A DNA stretch of 64,000 nucleotides, taken from assembly GCA_009761415.1 (NCBI GenBank), contig QUOL01000015.1, positions 248,001-312,000 on the forward strand, written 5' to 3'. The notes beneath the pieces are model-generated. The model had not been told where the DNA came from. It ran no database searches and worked only from the letters and a program-made list of their open reading frames with translations. The stretch is from Sarcomyxa edulis (lineage: Eukaryota > Basidiomycota > Agaricomycetes > Agaricales > Mycenaceae). Below, in pieces: positions 1 through 12,700 of this stretch; positions within the stretch are counted from its first letter, which is position 1, and each line of letters opens with the position of its first letter. Position numbers and translations under genes: made by a program.

Positions 1-3000
1 AATTTTGGAGCACCATCTGGTATCGTTCAGCAACTATGCACCATGACTTTGGGTCTCCTGAAAACAGTGAAGAAACGCGGCTCTCGTATTGCAAAACTTG
101 TTAGCTACGGCAACGGCGTTACAATCGAACGCGTTCGCTTCCAGATGGACAGGGAGGCCCTGACTGTCGACTATGCTATCATTCCTGAAGAGGATGAAGA
201 ACCGCATACTCAAAAGGGACTTGATGAAGTGTATGCCCTCCGAGAACAGAAACGTTTGACTAGGTCCATCGAATGCGTCCTACCTTCGTCAGAAGGTTGG
301 GATGTGCGGTTGACCACCAGAGCATCCTCGGAAGAAGTAGAAAAATTACCTTGGTCTGCTAACGCTATCCGGAGCAGCTCCTATCCTCTGACTTCCGACA
401 ACTCGTCATCTCCAGAACTTGACCAGGTTGTCCTCCGATTTACGCATGCTCCACTTTTGAACGACCACTCCATCCTGAAAGTTCGGGTTGTCGTCGAAAT
501 CTCTGGATCTTCCAGTGGTCTGCGATTAAATGGATTTCCACAAACAATTATGGATACAGAAGAGCGAGATCCATCATCGTACTCCATTTCTCAACAAATC
601 TTGCAAGATGTGACTAGTACTGCAGACCTCAGTTTCAACACTGCATCATCCATAAACACCGTCAGCAGCGCCGCATCAACTTCAACTTCAGCCTCGACCT
701 TGATTCGCACAAATGCGGATCGCACTCCCGCAGCTGAAAAGTCCATCCTCTCGAGAGTAAGAAGAAACTACATCTATTTTTCTTCGCTTCTACAGGAACC
801 AGAAGCGAAATGGAAACGCAGTAAGTGTTTTCGCATCTAGTCATTTCTTCGATCGTTCTGATCAGTCTACGAAGCTACGGAAGCTCGTGGCGTCTCGATC
901 ACCCAGCTCGATTCCATCGACCCTACTTTGGTTGTATACAGAGCCGAAGCAACTTTCGTTGGTGTAGGCCTCTGGGATCTATATGGGGCTCTTGTGACCC
1001 CTGGAGCCAAGATATATTGGGACAAACAGCATGAAGATGCTGCATTGTTGGAGGATGTCAACGAATTGACTGAACTATGGCATTTCAAGACAAAACCGGC
1101 CTGGCCTGCCAAGTATGTATGGTTTATGTTTTGTTCAAGCCTATTCTTTGTTCATAGTCTATCCCAGTGGTCGTGATTCTGTCGTACTCAAAACTGTCTA
1201 CAAATCTCCTACGACCATCCACGTGTTCTCTTTCTCCGCGGAAGATTCACATCTTTTTCCTAGTATTCCTCCCGTGGAAGCTAATGTGATTCGCACTCAG
1301 GTCGATCTTCAAGGATGGGCTATCGAAGCCCTTTCACCCACGACTACTCTTTTGACCTTGCTGGAACAATCTGATCCTAAAGGATGGACGAATAAGACTT
1401 CGATTCCTACCCAGATGATCAGTGCGTTGGCTGGAATAGGAGAGTTTGCTATCAAGTGCGGAGGCCCGCCCGTGGTGACTCGTTTAGCTGGGGCTAAAGC
1501 GAACGAGATAAGATACGACCACGAACGTGGAAGTTTCCGCATTGAATATGAAGGATCAGCCAGTCGCAGGAGCTCAGCATCACCTAGTGACGCCACATCC
1601 AATGGGATAGGATCACCTTCTATTCCTATCGTCGAGTGTGAAGTGCGGTGCGATATTGATACGTGGGCTTCTTCTTTGGACATTGTTGTTGACCCTCCAC
1701 CGCAAAATATTTCGTGCCTTCGCCGGCATCGTCTTTCTGCCCAAGGAGGAGGGTTATGGTTGACGTTGACGCACGACGCGGTTTTCGTTGGCGAGGAACG
1801 TCTTCTTGTCATCGTCAGACGTGGTCCTACCGGCAACGGGAAAGACAAAGGCCTTGTGATGGTTAATGGCACGAAAGTCGCTGTCGACGTGGAGGAACTA
1901 CCTGAACACGAGATAAAGTCTCTCACTAAGAGAAAACGGGTAAAACCTCCTCGAATTCCCCTCGATCAGCCACCTGTTATGGGCGTAATACGGAGAAGAC
2001 GAGCGGAGTGGGATGCGGATGCTCAAGGAGAGTCTAGTACAGAAGGATCCAAGGGCTCATGGGCATCTGCCCCGAAGATCTCAAGTCCTCTTGCAAGGTT
2101 TTTTACATACGCCATTGATTCTACTCAACAAGCTGTTGCCGCTATCTCCCCCTCCGCTGCAGCTGGAGACGATGCCACACCCTCTTCTTCCAAACCACCC
2201 ATGCAATATGCATTGGAAGCCCTCGCGTGGATGCGGGAATCTCATTCCCGATTTTCCTCCGAAGGTTGGGTGGTGGTGACCGACAAAGGATTGCCAGTAC
2301 GGAGGAAGCTATCGCCCGAGATGTCTCCGGTCATACCTGTTCACAAAGGGGAGAAAGTCATTGAGGGGATTTCGGCAGAAGAGCTTGCCTCTGTGGTGAC
2401 GGAGACCGATTGCCGGAAAGAGTGGGATGATCGGTTCGATTCCTGCATCACCCTTGAATCGTTTGGTGCTGAATGCCGAACATCTTTCGCGGTTTGGAAA
2501 GGTGCCTTTCCTTTTCGCGACAGGGGCTTCTATCTAGCCTCTGTTATGGCTCGTGCGTATGTTCCTTCGACACCCTCTCGTCGGAATACAGCGGACGAGC
2601 AATCGTCGAACACTAGTCGAAACGCCATCTTTTGTGTTTCGGCATCATTCAGCCCAGAGTCTGTGTCTTCTTTTTCGTCCGCCAAATACAACCCTTACAA
2701 CCTCCCAGTTGGCCGCGTGTTTGTGGACGCGTGGATACTGGAAACATTGGATCCATATACTACGGAGAACTATGCAATCCCATCGACTCGATGCACAAGG
2801 GTTGTTGCTGTAGACTATGCGGGATCTATACCAGCAGCAGTCAACTCTATGATCAACGCCTCAATTCCTCGGTCTATACTAGCATTGGAAGCCTATGTCA
2901 AAGATATGCTACCGCTTCCGATCACCCGTCTACCTGCTCCAGGTTTGGTCGTCTCTGACAAACGGATGGAGGAATCATTCACGGAGTGTTCGTGGAAATT

Positions 3001-4901
3001 ACGACGTCGGGATGATACACGACTGTCCGTCGGGACTACCTACAATGCGGATTCACGCGTGTATAGAAGTACAATCCTTCTAGATGCATCGTCCACATCA
3101 GCATCCAGATCACCCACCGCGACGTCGGAGCAAATGACGCCACGTCCAAGCCGAATCATCCTCAGTCCAGTCACCGCGCGGAATGCAAGCCTCTCTCCGC
3201 CCGACCCTTCTACGCAATCTTCTTCCAGTACATCTCAGTCTCAGCAACGAACAACCAGCGCTTCCTCCAGCAGCGACACATTTTCCGCTCCTGTCTCTAT
3301 ATCACCTCGTCAACATGTAGAAATATCCGCTTCGACTATAGCATCTGGTTCCGTTCTCCGCGGACGTTCTTCCTCCTCTGCCTTCACGGTGAAGGGGGAG
3401 CTAAAGCCTTCGACGGACCTCCTCATGGGTGAGATCGTTGTCGATGCAAAATTGTATCCTGATGGATACAGTGTTGTTCTACGGTCGCGTATACGGACAG
3501 GAGCCGAAAGCAAATTTGTGCCGTTGATCTCTCCTTCGAATGATATTGCTGGTAGCAATATAATTCAGTCAGTGTCACCGAAGCCATCAAGTAAATCAAC
3601 CCAGAACTCGGGCTCGGACGAAGAGTCTTCGACTACTACTTTGGAGGACAAAGATAGAGGCAGACCCAAAGACAACGGTGAAATTAAAAAGACAGTAGAT
3701 GAAGAAAAAGTTTTGCCTATCGGGTACACAGTGCACACGATGCCATCCTCTCCTTTGCATTCTTCTGGGCTGAATGGAGAACATCCGACCCGGCATCTCA
3801 TTAGACTGACATTGCCGACGGCGCAATACCAGATCTCCACTGTTCAAGATCCATTGACAGGGGAGATGCGTAGTGCGCCGACGAGACCTGCGTGGCTCAT
3901 TGATCTGCAGGAGAAGGGTGCAGTGGTTGATGTTGAGGTACGGCCTGCTGCGGTTAAGACTGTGGACGACAAACTGTCATTAGATGCTGGGACATCACAA
4001 GGATCGAAGGTTGTAGTCATTAACGGAACGGAGGTGGTTGTACTGACAGAGAAGGAATCGTTGACGAATCTTGGCAGGGAAGAATTACAGGATGACAGAG
4101 TGTCGAAGATGGCCGTACTGTCGAGGTGGGTCTTGTGACTACTCATCTGTGTATCTATTCAGTGATAATCCTTCGCCCCCAATCTTCTAGAATCTGGGGG
4201 GACGATCATTCTGAAGTCGTACCCGAAGAACTAGTGACTCCTATCGCTATCGCGCAACATTTGCTTGATCCTGCAGCGACTGTGGTTCCTTCAAGTGGTG
4301 ATGGACTAGACCACAAGGACGCGGAAGATATCAGCACCGTTTCCGAGACCAGCGAGGATAGTGTTGGGACGGTAAAACTTTATTACCTATCTCTACCAGT
4401 ACTCCTTGTTTACCATTATGCCAATTATAGCAGCCAGACGTACCTTCCACACCTAACGCCCAAACAGCGACCGGGTCCAATCGGTTTCTCGGGTTCTTGG
4501 GCTCATATCAAAACTTGTTCGCTCATGCACATACTGCCACTACCACCAATACTTCCACGACTGCTACGCTGACTGCCGATGTCAAGACCGAGCATGCTTT
4601 AGCTTCAGAAACATCGACTCCCCTTCCAGTGCCAGGCGGTCTTCTGGACCTAGACGCTTCTACACCTTTGACCACGACACTGTATCCATTATCGACGGTT
4701 ATCATCGTCTCATTCATCGCCTTCCTCCTGGGCTCGCTTCTTCGGTCTTTGCTCTCCCCTGCGGATTTCATATACGTTCTTCAAGATGTTCCGACGGATG
4801 TAGACGAAAGTACGGGGTGGAGGGAGATTAGGAGGCTGTTGGAGGTCAAGTATCTTGTGGGAGGATGGGATTTCCAGATTGCTGTTGTGAGAAGACATTG
4901 A
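1..4901 (+). CDS. START-domain (StAR-related lipid-transfer) membrane protein, 5' partial
   Basis: Five exons keep one frame: <1-820, 866-1112, 1168-4125, 4191-4371, 4431-4901 (at least 1,558 codons; the frame is open at base 1, so the true start lies left of the window). The third exon opens with a START-type stretch (KTVYKSPTTIHVF, then IRTQVDLQGWAIE), and a second START-like domain lies near bases 2205-2930 (EGWVVVTDKG, ETDCRKEWDDRFD, SIPAAVNSMINASIPRS). START domains bind sterols or phospholipids in a hydrophobic pocket. Ser-rich linkers follow. The last exon has one hydrophobic helix (TVIIVSFIAFLLGSLLRSLL, about 4690-4755), suggesting a tail-anchored, membrane-contact lipid-transfer protein. 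The double-START-plus-helix order is seen; the lipid role is family knowledge; the ligand is unknown. A decayed copy lies at 18740-19570. Confidence 0.82.
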
Positions 4902-5378
4902 CTGTGATATTGTTGTGATATTGTATAAACTTATGCTAGTGGCCTTTTGTGTCGGATGTTCTTCTACTAATATGTACCCATTAATCTCATCTTTCATAGT
5001 ATTGTAAGATATTGTATACACTCATCACAACTTGGAGCTTTCGAGGGAAGACTCTGCTCGAGCTTGTCGTTCACTTGACTCAACACTGCAGTACTGGGCA
5101 CTTTTGTAAGCTAAAATTGATTCTAAACAGATTCTTGAATCGCTGAGCGAGGGGATGTGCACGGACCGGTTCAAGTTCCCGGTCAAGCAACTGAACACTG
5201 TAAACGTCATGTCATATAATTACTCTGTTTTGAAGAGACTGATGATTCCATAGAAGATAAACCAGCACAGATTTCAGCAAATGGACGGGCGATATCGAAA
5301 AACAAATGTGGAACAAGGAATACACATGATCAGAGACTAGGTATCGGAGGAAATATGTAGAAAGATATTGTTGCAAAA
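4902..5378. other. Convergent 3' spacer between the START gene and paralogue A
   Basis: No convincing coding frame. It holds the 3' ends of two convergent genes. Its first ~170 bases (to about 5060, ending near GCTCGAGCTTGT) are copied in decayed form at about 19380-19560, which shows that the old duplication reached past the START stop codon. Confidence 0.6.
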
Positions 5379-8300
5379 TCACTTGGTACCGAGAGATGGC
5401 ACCCTCAGATGAGACGAGCCTCCTGTGCCAGACTGGTGAGCCATATTCCACCGTAACGTTTCATCTTTGTTTTTGCATCGTGCATAGAATGCATATTTTA
5501 CTTCCTCAAAGCGCGCTCGAAGCTTCTCAGCATGGGCAGTGGCGATAAAATGTGAGAAAGTAGCAAAGTTGAGGGCATCGAGCGGGTTCGAGATATCGAA
5601 TGATATGGCGTTCTTTTCGTAAAGCTTGGTGACCTGAAGTATGGTAATCATGGTCAGTAGATGAGAGCGCATGTCTAGTAGCATGATAGCACAAGCTACC
5701 TACCTTGGGCATCGTGGATTCTGGGGTTTCTACATAAGCACATGTCACGACTCCAATGGAGCCTTCGACAATGAGAGTGAAGGAAGGAAATTCTTCGATC
5801 CCTAAAGCCTCGAAATATTTGGCGGCGGAAACCCCATACATACGGCCTTGATTCACCCCAGTGACAATGATGGTGTCTAGCAACTTCTTGTATTCGATGT
5901 TCAAGATGGATAAGGTCAGGTCGTCTTTAGTCGGGTCGATGGTAGCACGACTTGCATTGGGAGTAGTGGTAGGTGGTGATGACGAAGATGGTGTAGACAT
6001 TGGGGTAGTTGACGATGATCCCGAAGATAGGGCTGCGGGAGTAGCGTGCAATAGGTGTTCTGACTCGGAAATCTGAGTTTGGGATAAATCCACTGCAATA
6101 CTTTCGACAGACGACCTTGACGATCCATAAGGGTGTACTATAGCGGCCTGCAACCTAGACGATGCTATGAGATCGGAGAAGTCTTTGGCGTCCGTAGGGC
6201 GTGGAATAATGGGAGGAGCTGCCGTATCAATTTCATTGTGCGAAGGTCTTGAAGTCGAAAGCAGAGCAAAATCTGCTTTTTTGAATTTTTTTCCAACGTG
6301 CTGCGTGGCTAAAGCCCTGGGGATCGATAAGCGGACAACGGCGTCACACCGTCCGGTCTTGGGTTCCAGCTTTGCCAATGACATCTCGCGAAAACCATCC
6401 ATTCGGGCGTGCATAGCTGACGCTTGACTTTCAGCCGTTATCGCCATCGCCTTTCTGTTCTTCTGTTCGATTTCGGCTGCCTCTAACGCTACTGGTGGTG
6501 CATTGCTTCCCACAACCTTCACCTGAGCGTCGTTCTGACGAAAATGAGCACAATCTTGCAGCCACACAGCTGAGGCTGCGACCCAGTTCATGGAGATCCG
6601 ATCTTCTTCGGAAAGTCCGACATCCTGATTCCGAGCGAACCTCATAGTTTGCTCCAATCTACGATATCATCAGCGGTGAGGCGAGAATGCAACTTGCAGA
6701 CTTAGCTCACTTGATATCAACGGTTGGGCCTACAGCACACTCAAGGATAAGATTATTCCAGTCGATACGTGACTCCGCTTCCGATATAGTCTCGTATCGA
6801 GCCGCCTCCTTTTTACGTCGTGCGTTTTTGGCTGCTCGTAGTATAATGGAAAGCTTCGATCGTACGAAGGTAGACATTGCAGCTGAGAGTTCTTTTGCCG
6901 GAGGTAGACGGCCGTATTGTACGGCAACTTTGCGTGCTTCATAATTCTCTTCCAATTCGGACAGCATGTCCCCAAGATCGTCTTCAACCAGCACCTGGAA
7001 CGTTATGTCAGTAAGAGTAGTCGACAGGGTCTACAGATCGAGAGACGCACCTTGTCTAATCTGTTAAACCACGTCGGTACATGAAAGGCCGTGTATTTAT
7101 TGTAATCTTGAAGAGGAGACGGCAGCGGTAAAGGAAGTTCTCCTGGTTTGGGTACTGGAAATGAATAAGAAAAGACCAGACGGAATCCCATCCACGCAAC
7201 GATGCAGTTACTGTATGGTTTTCCCGTTTCGTTGGAAGCGGCAGCAAATCTGAAGATCCACACTCAATACAGTCAATATGGTACAACAACTGTAGTCGAT
7301 AAGAGTCGTACGCAGACGCTGAAAATCGGTTGGACTGCTTGTTCCCGTCACCAACAGAACCTTGATCAGATGTCGCAATGTCCCGATTATCTGGTAGTTC
7401 GATAGACCTACAGTCAATGAGATCAGCGAGATATACGAGTATACAATAACAAGACGAACGGGACACTTTGAGAGGTGGTTTCAGAGACTTCACTGGAGAG
7501 CAAACAATCAGCTTTGATAATCTGAATGGCTAGTTGACCTACGTGACGGGCGACGTAGTGGAGGGATCTGAGGAGACATTCCTAGATGGACAGATTACAA
7601 AATACATGCAACGGTGGTATGGGCGCTGCTACCTTGATGATGTCCGGAGTCGAGGGGCACTTTCGGAAGACATGGAAGCAGGGCTTCAACGGCAAGGTCA
7701 GAGAACGATGGGTTGAAAGTCGAAGTGGTCCTGAGACACACCTCCAATAAATGGACGATTCATCGAGCCATGATTTAACCTTCTTATGACTATCTCGTTC
7801 ATTGACTGCTGATGACTTTCCCAACAAATCTGACCGCCACGAGGTGGATGACAATTGTGAATTCTCGGAAAGAGTAGAAAATGATGGTTCCATCATCTCC
7901 ATGCGTTCGCCCAGGGAAGACAAAGACTCAGCGAACAACAACGAGGCTAGTGGGTTTCGTAAATCATATGCTCCAGCCACCCCAAAAGCAATATGAACCT
8001 TAGGCTACAGGCATTTGACAATGTCAGCACAAAAAACTCGACGGATGTCTCACGAGTAAATGACTTGCCAAATCAGAAGGTACATCGCAATCTTCGAGCC
8101 ATCCAAAGACGATCTGTGCCACGGTGAACCCCGACTCGAAAGTAACACCAAGAACAGGCTCTAGAATACCGAGCGTCCAACGCTGATAAAGCGTGCTAGC
8201 CATGATGCCCCAAATCTCATCGAGGGATCCGACACACAGCATCGAGATGTATACGGGATCTTCGACCGACAGGCACTGCAACAACTGACGATCAAGCCTG

Positions 8301-9325
8301 GGGTCGAGCTGAGTGTGGGGAGTCGGTTGGACTTGCTCTTGAGATGCATCGTCCTCGTGTAGGTCAATGCTCGATTTACAGCCAGTTCCTTCACTGACGT
8401 CAATGAGTTCTGACACAGGCGACCTTCTGCGTAGTCGATACCCAAGGGCTATCTCGTCCACGGTCCATCTGTCCAACTTTGAGGACGCTGCTTCGCTCGA
8501 TGTTTCGTCGTCGTCTACATCGAAAGAATAGGATTCGGACTCAGGGTCAGTGGCACCATCCTCTTCCTTCGCGTTGTCCTTTTTGACAGGAGGATCGGGT
8601 ATCAGGTCACTAGCGTCTGGGGAAGAATGGTCAAGACTGGCGCGGTCAGATTCAGCAGACTTCTCATGAGAGTCGGAGGACGTTCGAAGCATGATCAGCA
8701 GTCGCGCTGATCTAGAATTATCGGTGAATTTTATCAAAGAATTGGATCCATGAGTTGGATGTCTCGGGAATACGAATCTAGCACTTTCACTAAGATATTG
8801 TCAGCTTGACAAGGACAAGCATGGATAAAGACACAGACAAAATGGATTGACTTACAATACTGACAGATGAGGCCAATAAGTGAAAACGATCTGGCGGACT
8901 AGAGCCAGTATGCATGCACTAGCTACGCCCGAGTCGTCGAATCCATTGCTATCGGTATATCGACGAAGAGATGTTATCGTACACATAACGGTGTCAAAGA
9001 CTTTGAACAGGCGGCCCAAAAGGACATCATCTACTGGCAATGTACTCTCCGTTTCGTCGACATCGCGATGAGCGTGTTTGAGCTCAGACAAAAGGTGTGC
9101 CGCGTGATCCGAGACGAAAGGATACGGGCCCTAATTTCACGATACGTTTAGACCAGCCATCGTGAAAAGAGACATTTGAGGGCTACGCGCCTCGAAAACC
9201 CAGCTCGGCAGTGACCTGGGTTGGCACAACCGATCCGCAAGTGGCTGGACGACCTGAGGCCAAGAATCGTGCAATACGACCCGGTGGATCGTGACGTTCG
9301 TTTCGTCCTTCCAAAATGCGGCCAT
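5379..9325 (-). CDS. Tandem paralogue A, large protein of unrecognised family
   Basis: Read on the minus strand as 11 exons: 9325-9176, 9130-8856, 8789-8054, 8004-7742, 7683-7633, 7581-7543, 7407-7312, 7249-7051, 6994-6711, 6658-5704, 5633-5379; exons sum to 1,101 codons with consistent phases. The start is the ATG of MAAFWKDETN, shared by all three copies. Exon 3 carries an acidic/Ser-rich region (DPESESYSFDVDDDE) and a conserved core (DEIALGYRLRRR, EDPVYISMLCVGSLDEIWG). Exon 10 has a long helix-prone part, then a conserved C-terminal core (VTGVNQGRMYGVSAAKY, FPSFTLIVEG, SFDISNPLDALNFATF). No signal peptide or membrane helix is visible. I do not recognise the family. The weak beta/alpha pattern of exon 10 could be a degenerate nuclease-like fold, but no D..ExK motif is visible. 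Odd: the expected intron-1 donor reads CAA|ATGTCT instead of CAG|GT, and exon 6 is ~67 bp shorter than in copy B. Confidence 0.7.
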
Positions 9326-9765
9326 CTGGCATAGAGTTATAGGATCGTTGAAAGGTTGAAGTCCTCGGTCGAGTCAGTCGCGGTTTGATGTTGAATGATA
9401 ACAGTTTGGTGACTTACATGATACAGTGGGGCTTGTGACTTACGGCGGTAACGCGTGTTGATAGATCACGCTGTCACGCTGATCCCGGGACGACTCTCCG
9501 AACTTTCAACTTCGCTGAGGATAGTTAAGAACGAGACCCTCATGCCATCCTGATAGCCCAAAGGAATCGTATGGTAACTCTGGTTCCGAAAGAAATGCAA
9601 GCACGAGCTGGGATTGCATTGTACGACTACTTGTACAGGGGGTAGAAAAGGGTATTGAATGGTTCCGACAGTAGCAGATGGGCGGGCGAAAATGAGAATA
9701 CAGAAATCACATGGATAGTTCCTAGGTGTAGGACACATGGAGTGAGAAGAAGGATAGAAGCAGAA
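9326..9765. repeat. Repeated spacer/promoter between paralogues A and B
   Basis: Lies upstream of copy A and downstream of copy B. It is nearly identical to 13775-14220, including the stretch just upstream of the start codons and a minus-strand open frame of 90 codons (9738-9466; 92 codons in the other copy, differing by a 6-bp in-frame indel). It was therefore duplicated with the gene. No transposon ends were seen. Confidence 0.6.
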
Positions 9766-12700
9766 TCACTTGGTACCGAGAGATGGCACCCTCAGATGAG
9801 ACGAGCCTCCTGTGCCAGACTGGTGAGCCATATTCCACCGTAACGTTTCATCTTTGTGTTTGCATCGTACATAGAATGCATCTTTTACCTCTTCAAAACG
9901 CGCTCGAAGCTTCTCAGCATGGGTAGTAGCGATAAAATGCGAGAAAGTAGCAAAGTTGAGGGCATCGAGCGGGTTCGAGATATCGAATGATATGGCGTTC
10001 TTTTCGTAAAGCTTGGTGACCTGAAGTATGGTAATCATGGTCAGTAGATTAGAGCGCATGTCTAGTAGCATGATAGCACAAGCTACCTACCTTGGGCATC
10101 GTGGATTCTGGGGTTTCTACATAAGCACATGTCACGACTCCAATGGAGCCTTCGACAATGAGAGTGAAGGAAGGAAATTCTTCGATCCCTAAAGCCTCAA
10201 AATATTTGGCGACCGAAACCCCATACATACGACCTTGATTCACGCCAGTAAGAATGATAGTATCCAACAATTTCTTGTATTCAATGTTCAAGATGGATAA
10301 GGTCAGGTCGTCATCACTCCGGTCGATGGTAGCACGATTTGCATTGGGAGTAGTAGTAGGTGGTGAGGAGGAAGATGGTGTAGACAATGGAGTAGTGGAG
10401 GATGGTCCCGAGGATGGGGTTGCAGTAGCGCTCAATGCGTGTTCTGACTCGGAAATCTGGGTTTGGGAGAGAGCTACTGCGACACTTTCGACAGACGACC
10501 TTGACAATGCGTAAGGCTGCACTATAGCGGCCTGCAACCGAGACGAGGCCATGAGATCGGAGAAGTCTTTGGCGTTTGTAGGGCGTGGAATGATGGGAGG
10601 AGCTGCCGTATCGATTTGATTGTACGAAGGCCTAGAAGTCGAAAGCAGAGCGAAGTCTGCTTTTTTGAATTTCCCAACGTGCTGCTTAGCTAAAACCCCG
10701 GGAATTGATAGGCGAACGACGGCATCACACCTTCCGGTCTTGGGTTCCAGCTTTGCTAACGACATATTCCGAAAACTATCCATTCGAGTGCGCATGATCT
10801 GTGCTTCGTCTTCGGCAGTTACTGCCATAGTCTCCAGGTTTTTCTGCTCGTCTTCAGCTGCCTTGATGGCTGCGGGTGGGGCATTGCTATTTACAACCTG
10901 TACCTGAGCGTCGTTCTGACGAAAATGAGCCCAATCCTGCAGCCAACGAGCTAATGCTTGGCCCCAGTTCAGGGAAATTCGATCGCGGTCGGAAAGTTCA
11001 AGATCCTGATTCCGAGGGAACTTTATAGTATGCTCCAATCTGCAATATCATCAGTGGTGAAGCGGGTATTCAACACGCAGATTTAGCTCACTTGGTATCA
11101 ACGGCTGGGCCTACAGCACACTCAATAATAAGATTATCCCAGTCGATACGTGACTCCGCTTCCGATACAGTCTCGTATTGAGCCGCCTCCTTCTTACGTC
11201 GTGCGTTTTTGGCTGCTCGTAGTATGATGGAAAGCTTCGAGCGTACGAAGGTGGACATTGTGGCTGAGAGTTCTTTTGCTGGAGGTAGACGGCCGTATTG
11301 TACGGCAACTTCGCGTGCTTCATAAGTCTCTTGCAGTTCGGACAGCATGTCCCCAAGATCGTCTTCTACCAGCACCTAGAACGTTATGTTGGTTCGAGTA
11401 GTTGACAGGGTCTACAGATCGAGAGACGCACCTCGTCTAGTCTGTTAAACCACGTCGGTACATAAAAGGCCGTGTAATCATTGTAATCTCGAAGAGGAGA
11501 CGGCAGCGGGAAAGGAGCTTCTCCTGGTTTGGGTACTGGAAATGCATAAGAAAAAACCAGACGAAATCCCATCCATGCAACGATGCAGTTACTGTACAAT
11601 TTTTCCGTATCGTTGGAGGCGGCAGCAAATCTGAAAATCCACACCCAATACAGTCAATATCATACAACAACTACAGTCGATAAGACTCGTACGCAGAAGC
11701 CGAAAATCGTTTGGACCGCGTGCTCACGGCACCAACAGAGCCTTGATCATCGGATGTCGCTATGTCCTGATTGTCTGGTACAACGATAGACCTACACTTG
11801 ATAAGATCAGCGGGGTATACGACCTTATAATCTCAAGACGAACAGTTCACTTTGAGAGGTGGATTCTGAGAATTCACTGGAGCAAACAATCAGCTTTGAC
11901 AATCTGACTGGCTAGTTGACCTACTTGGTGATGGACGTCCCAGGTCCCGAAGCCAAGGGTCTGGAGGGGGAGGGAGACGTCTTGAAGTTGGCATCAGGGG
12001 CGGACGACGTAGCGGAAGGATCTGGGCTCGTAGAGGAGACATTCCTAGATGATGGATCAGATACTAAAATAAGCGCAACAGTGGTATGGGCGCTGCTAGT
12101 ACCTTGGTGATCTCCGGAGTCGAGGGGCACTTTCGGAAGACATTTGATCAGGTCTTTGACAGGAAGGTCAGAGAACGATGGGGGAAAAGTCGAAGTGATC
12201 TTGAGACACACCTCCAATAAATGGACGATTCATCGAGCCATTCATTAACCTTCTGATGGCTATCTCGTTCATCGATTGCTGATGACTTTCCGAACAAATC
12301 CGACCGCCACGAGGTGGGTGACAATTGCGAATTCTCGGAAAGAGTCAAGAATGATGGTTCCGTCATCCCCATGCGTTCACCTAGAGAAGACATAGACTCC
12401 GCGAACAACAACGAGGCTAGTGGGTTTCGTAAATCATATGCTCCAGCCACCCCAAAAGCAATGTGAATCTTAGGCTACAGGTATTGTCAGCATGAATGTT
12501 CTCGACGGATATCTCACGATTTAACGACTTGCCAAATCAGAAGGTATCTCACAATCTTCGAGCCATCCAAAGACAAGCTGTGCCACGGTGAACCCCGACT
12601 CGAAAGTAACACCGATAACAGGCTCTAGAATACCGAGCGTCCAACGCTGATAAAGCGTGCTAGCCATGATGCCCCAAATCTCATCGAGGGATCCGACACA

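Noticed and set aside
1309..1926. 205-codon minus-strand frame
   Set aside because: Antisense shadow of the START-domain exon.
5150..5200. GGTTCAAGTTCC-like word resembling a tRNA T-arm
   Set aside because: No matching acceptor, D-arm or anticodon stem can be folded around it.
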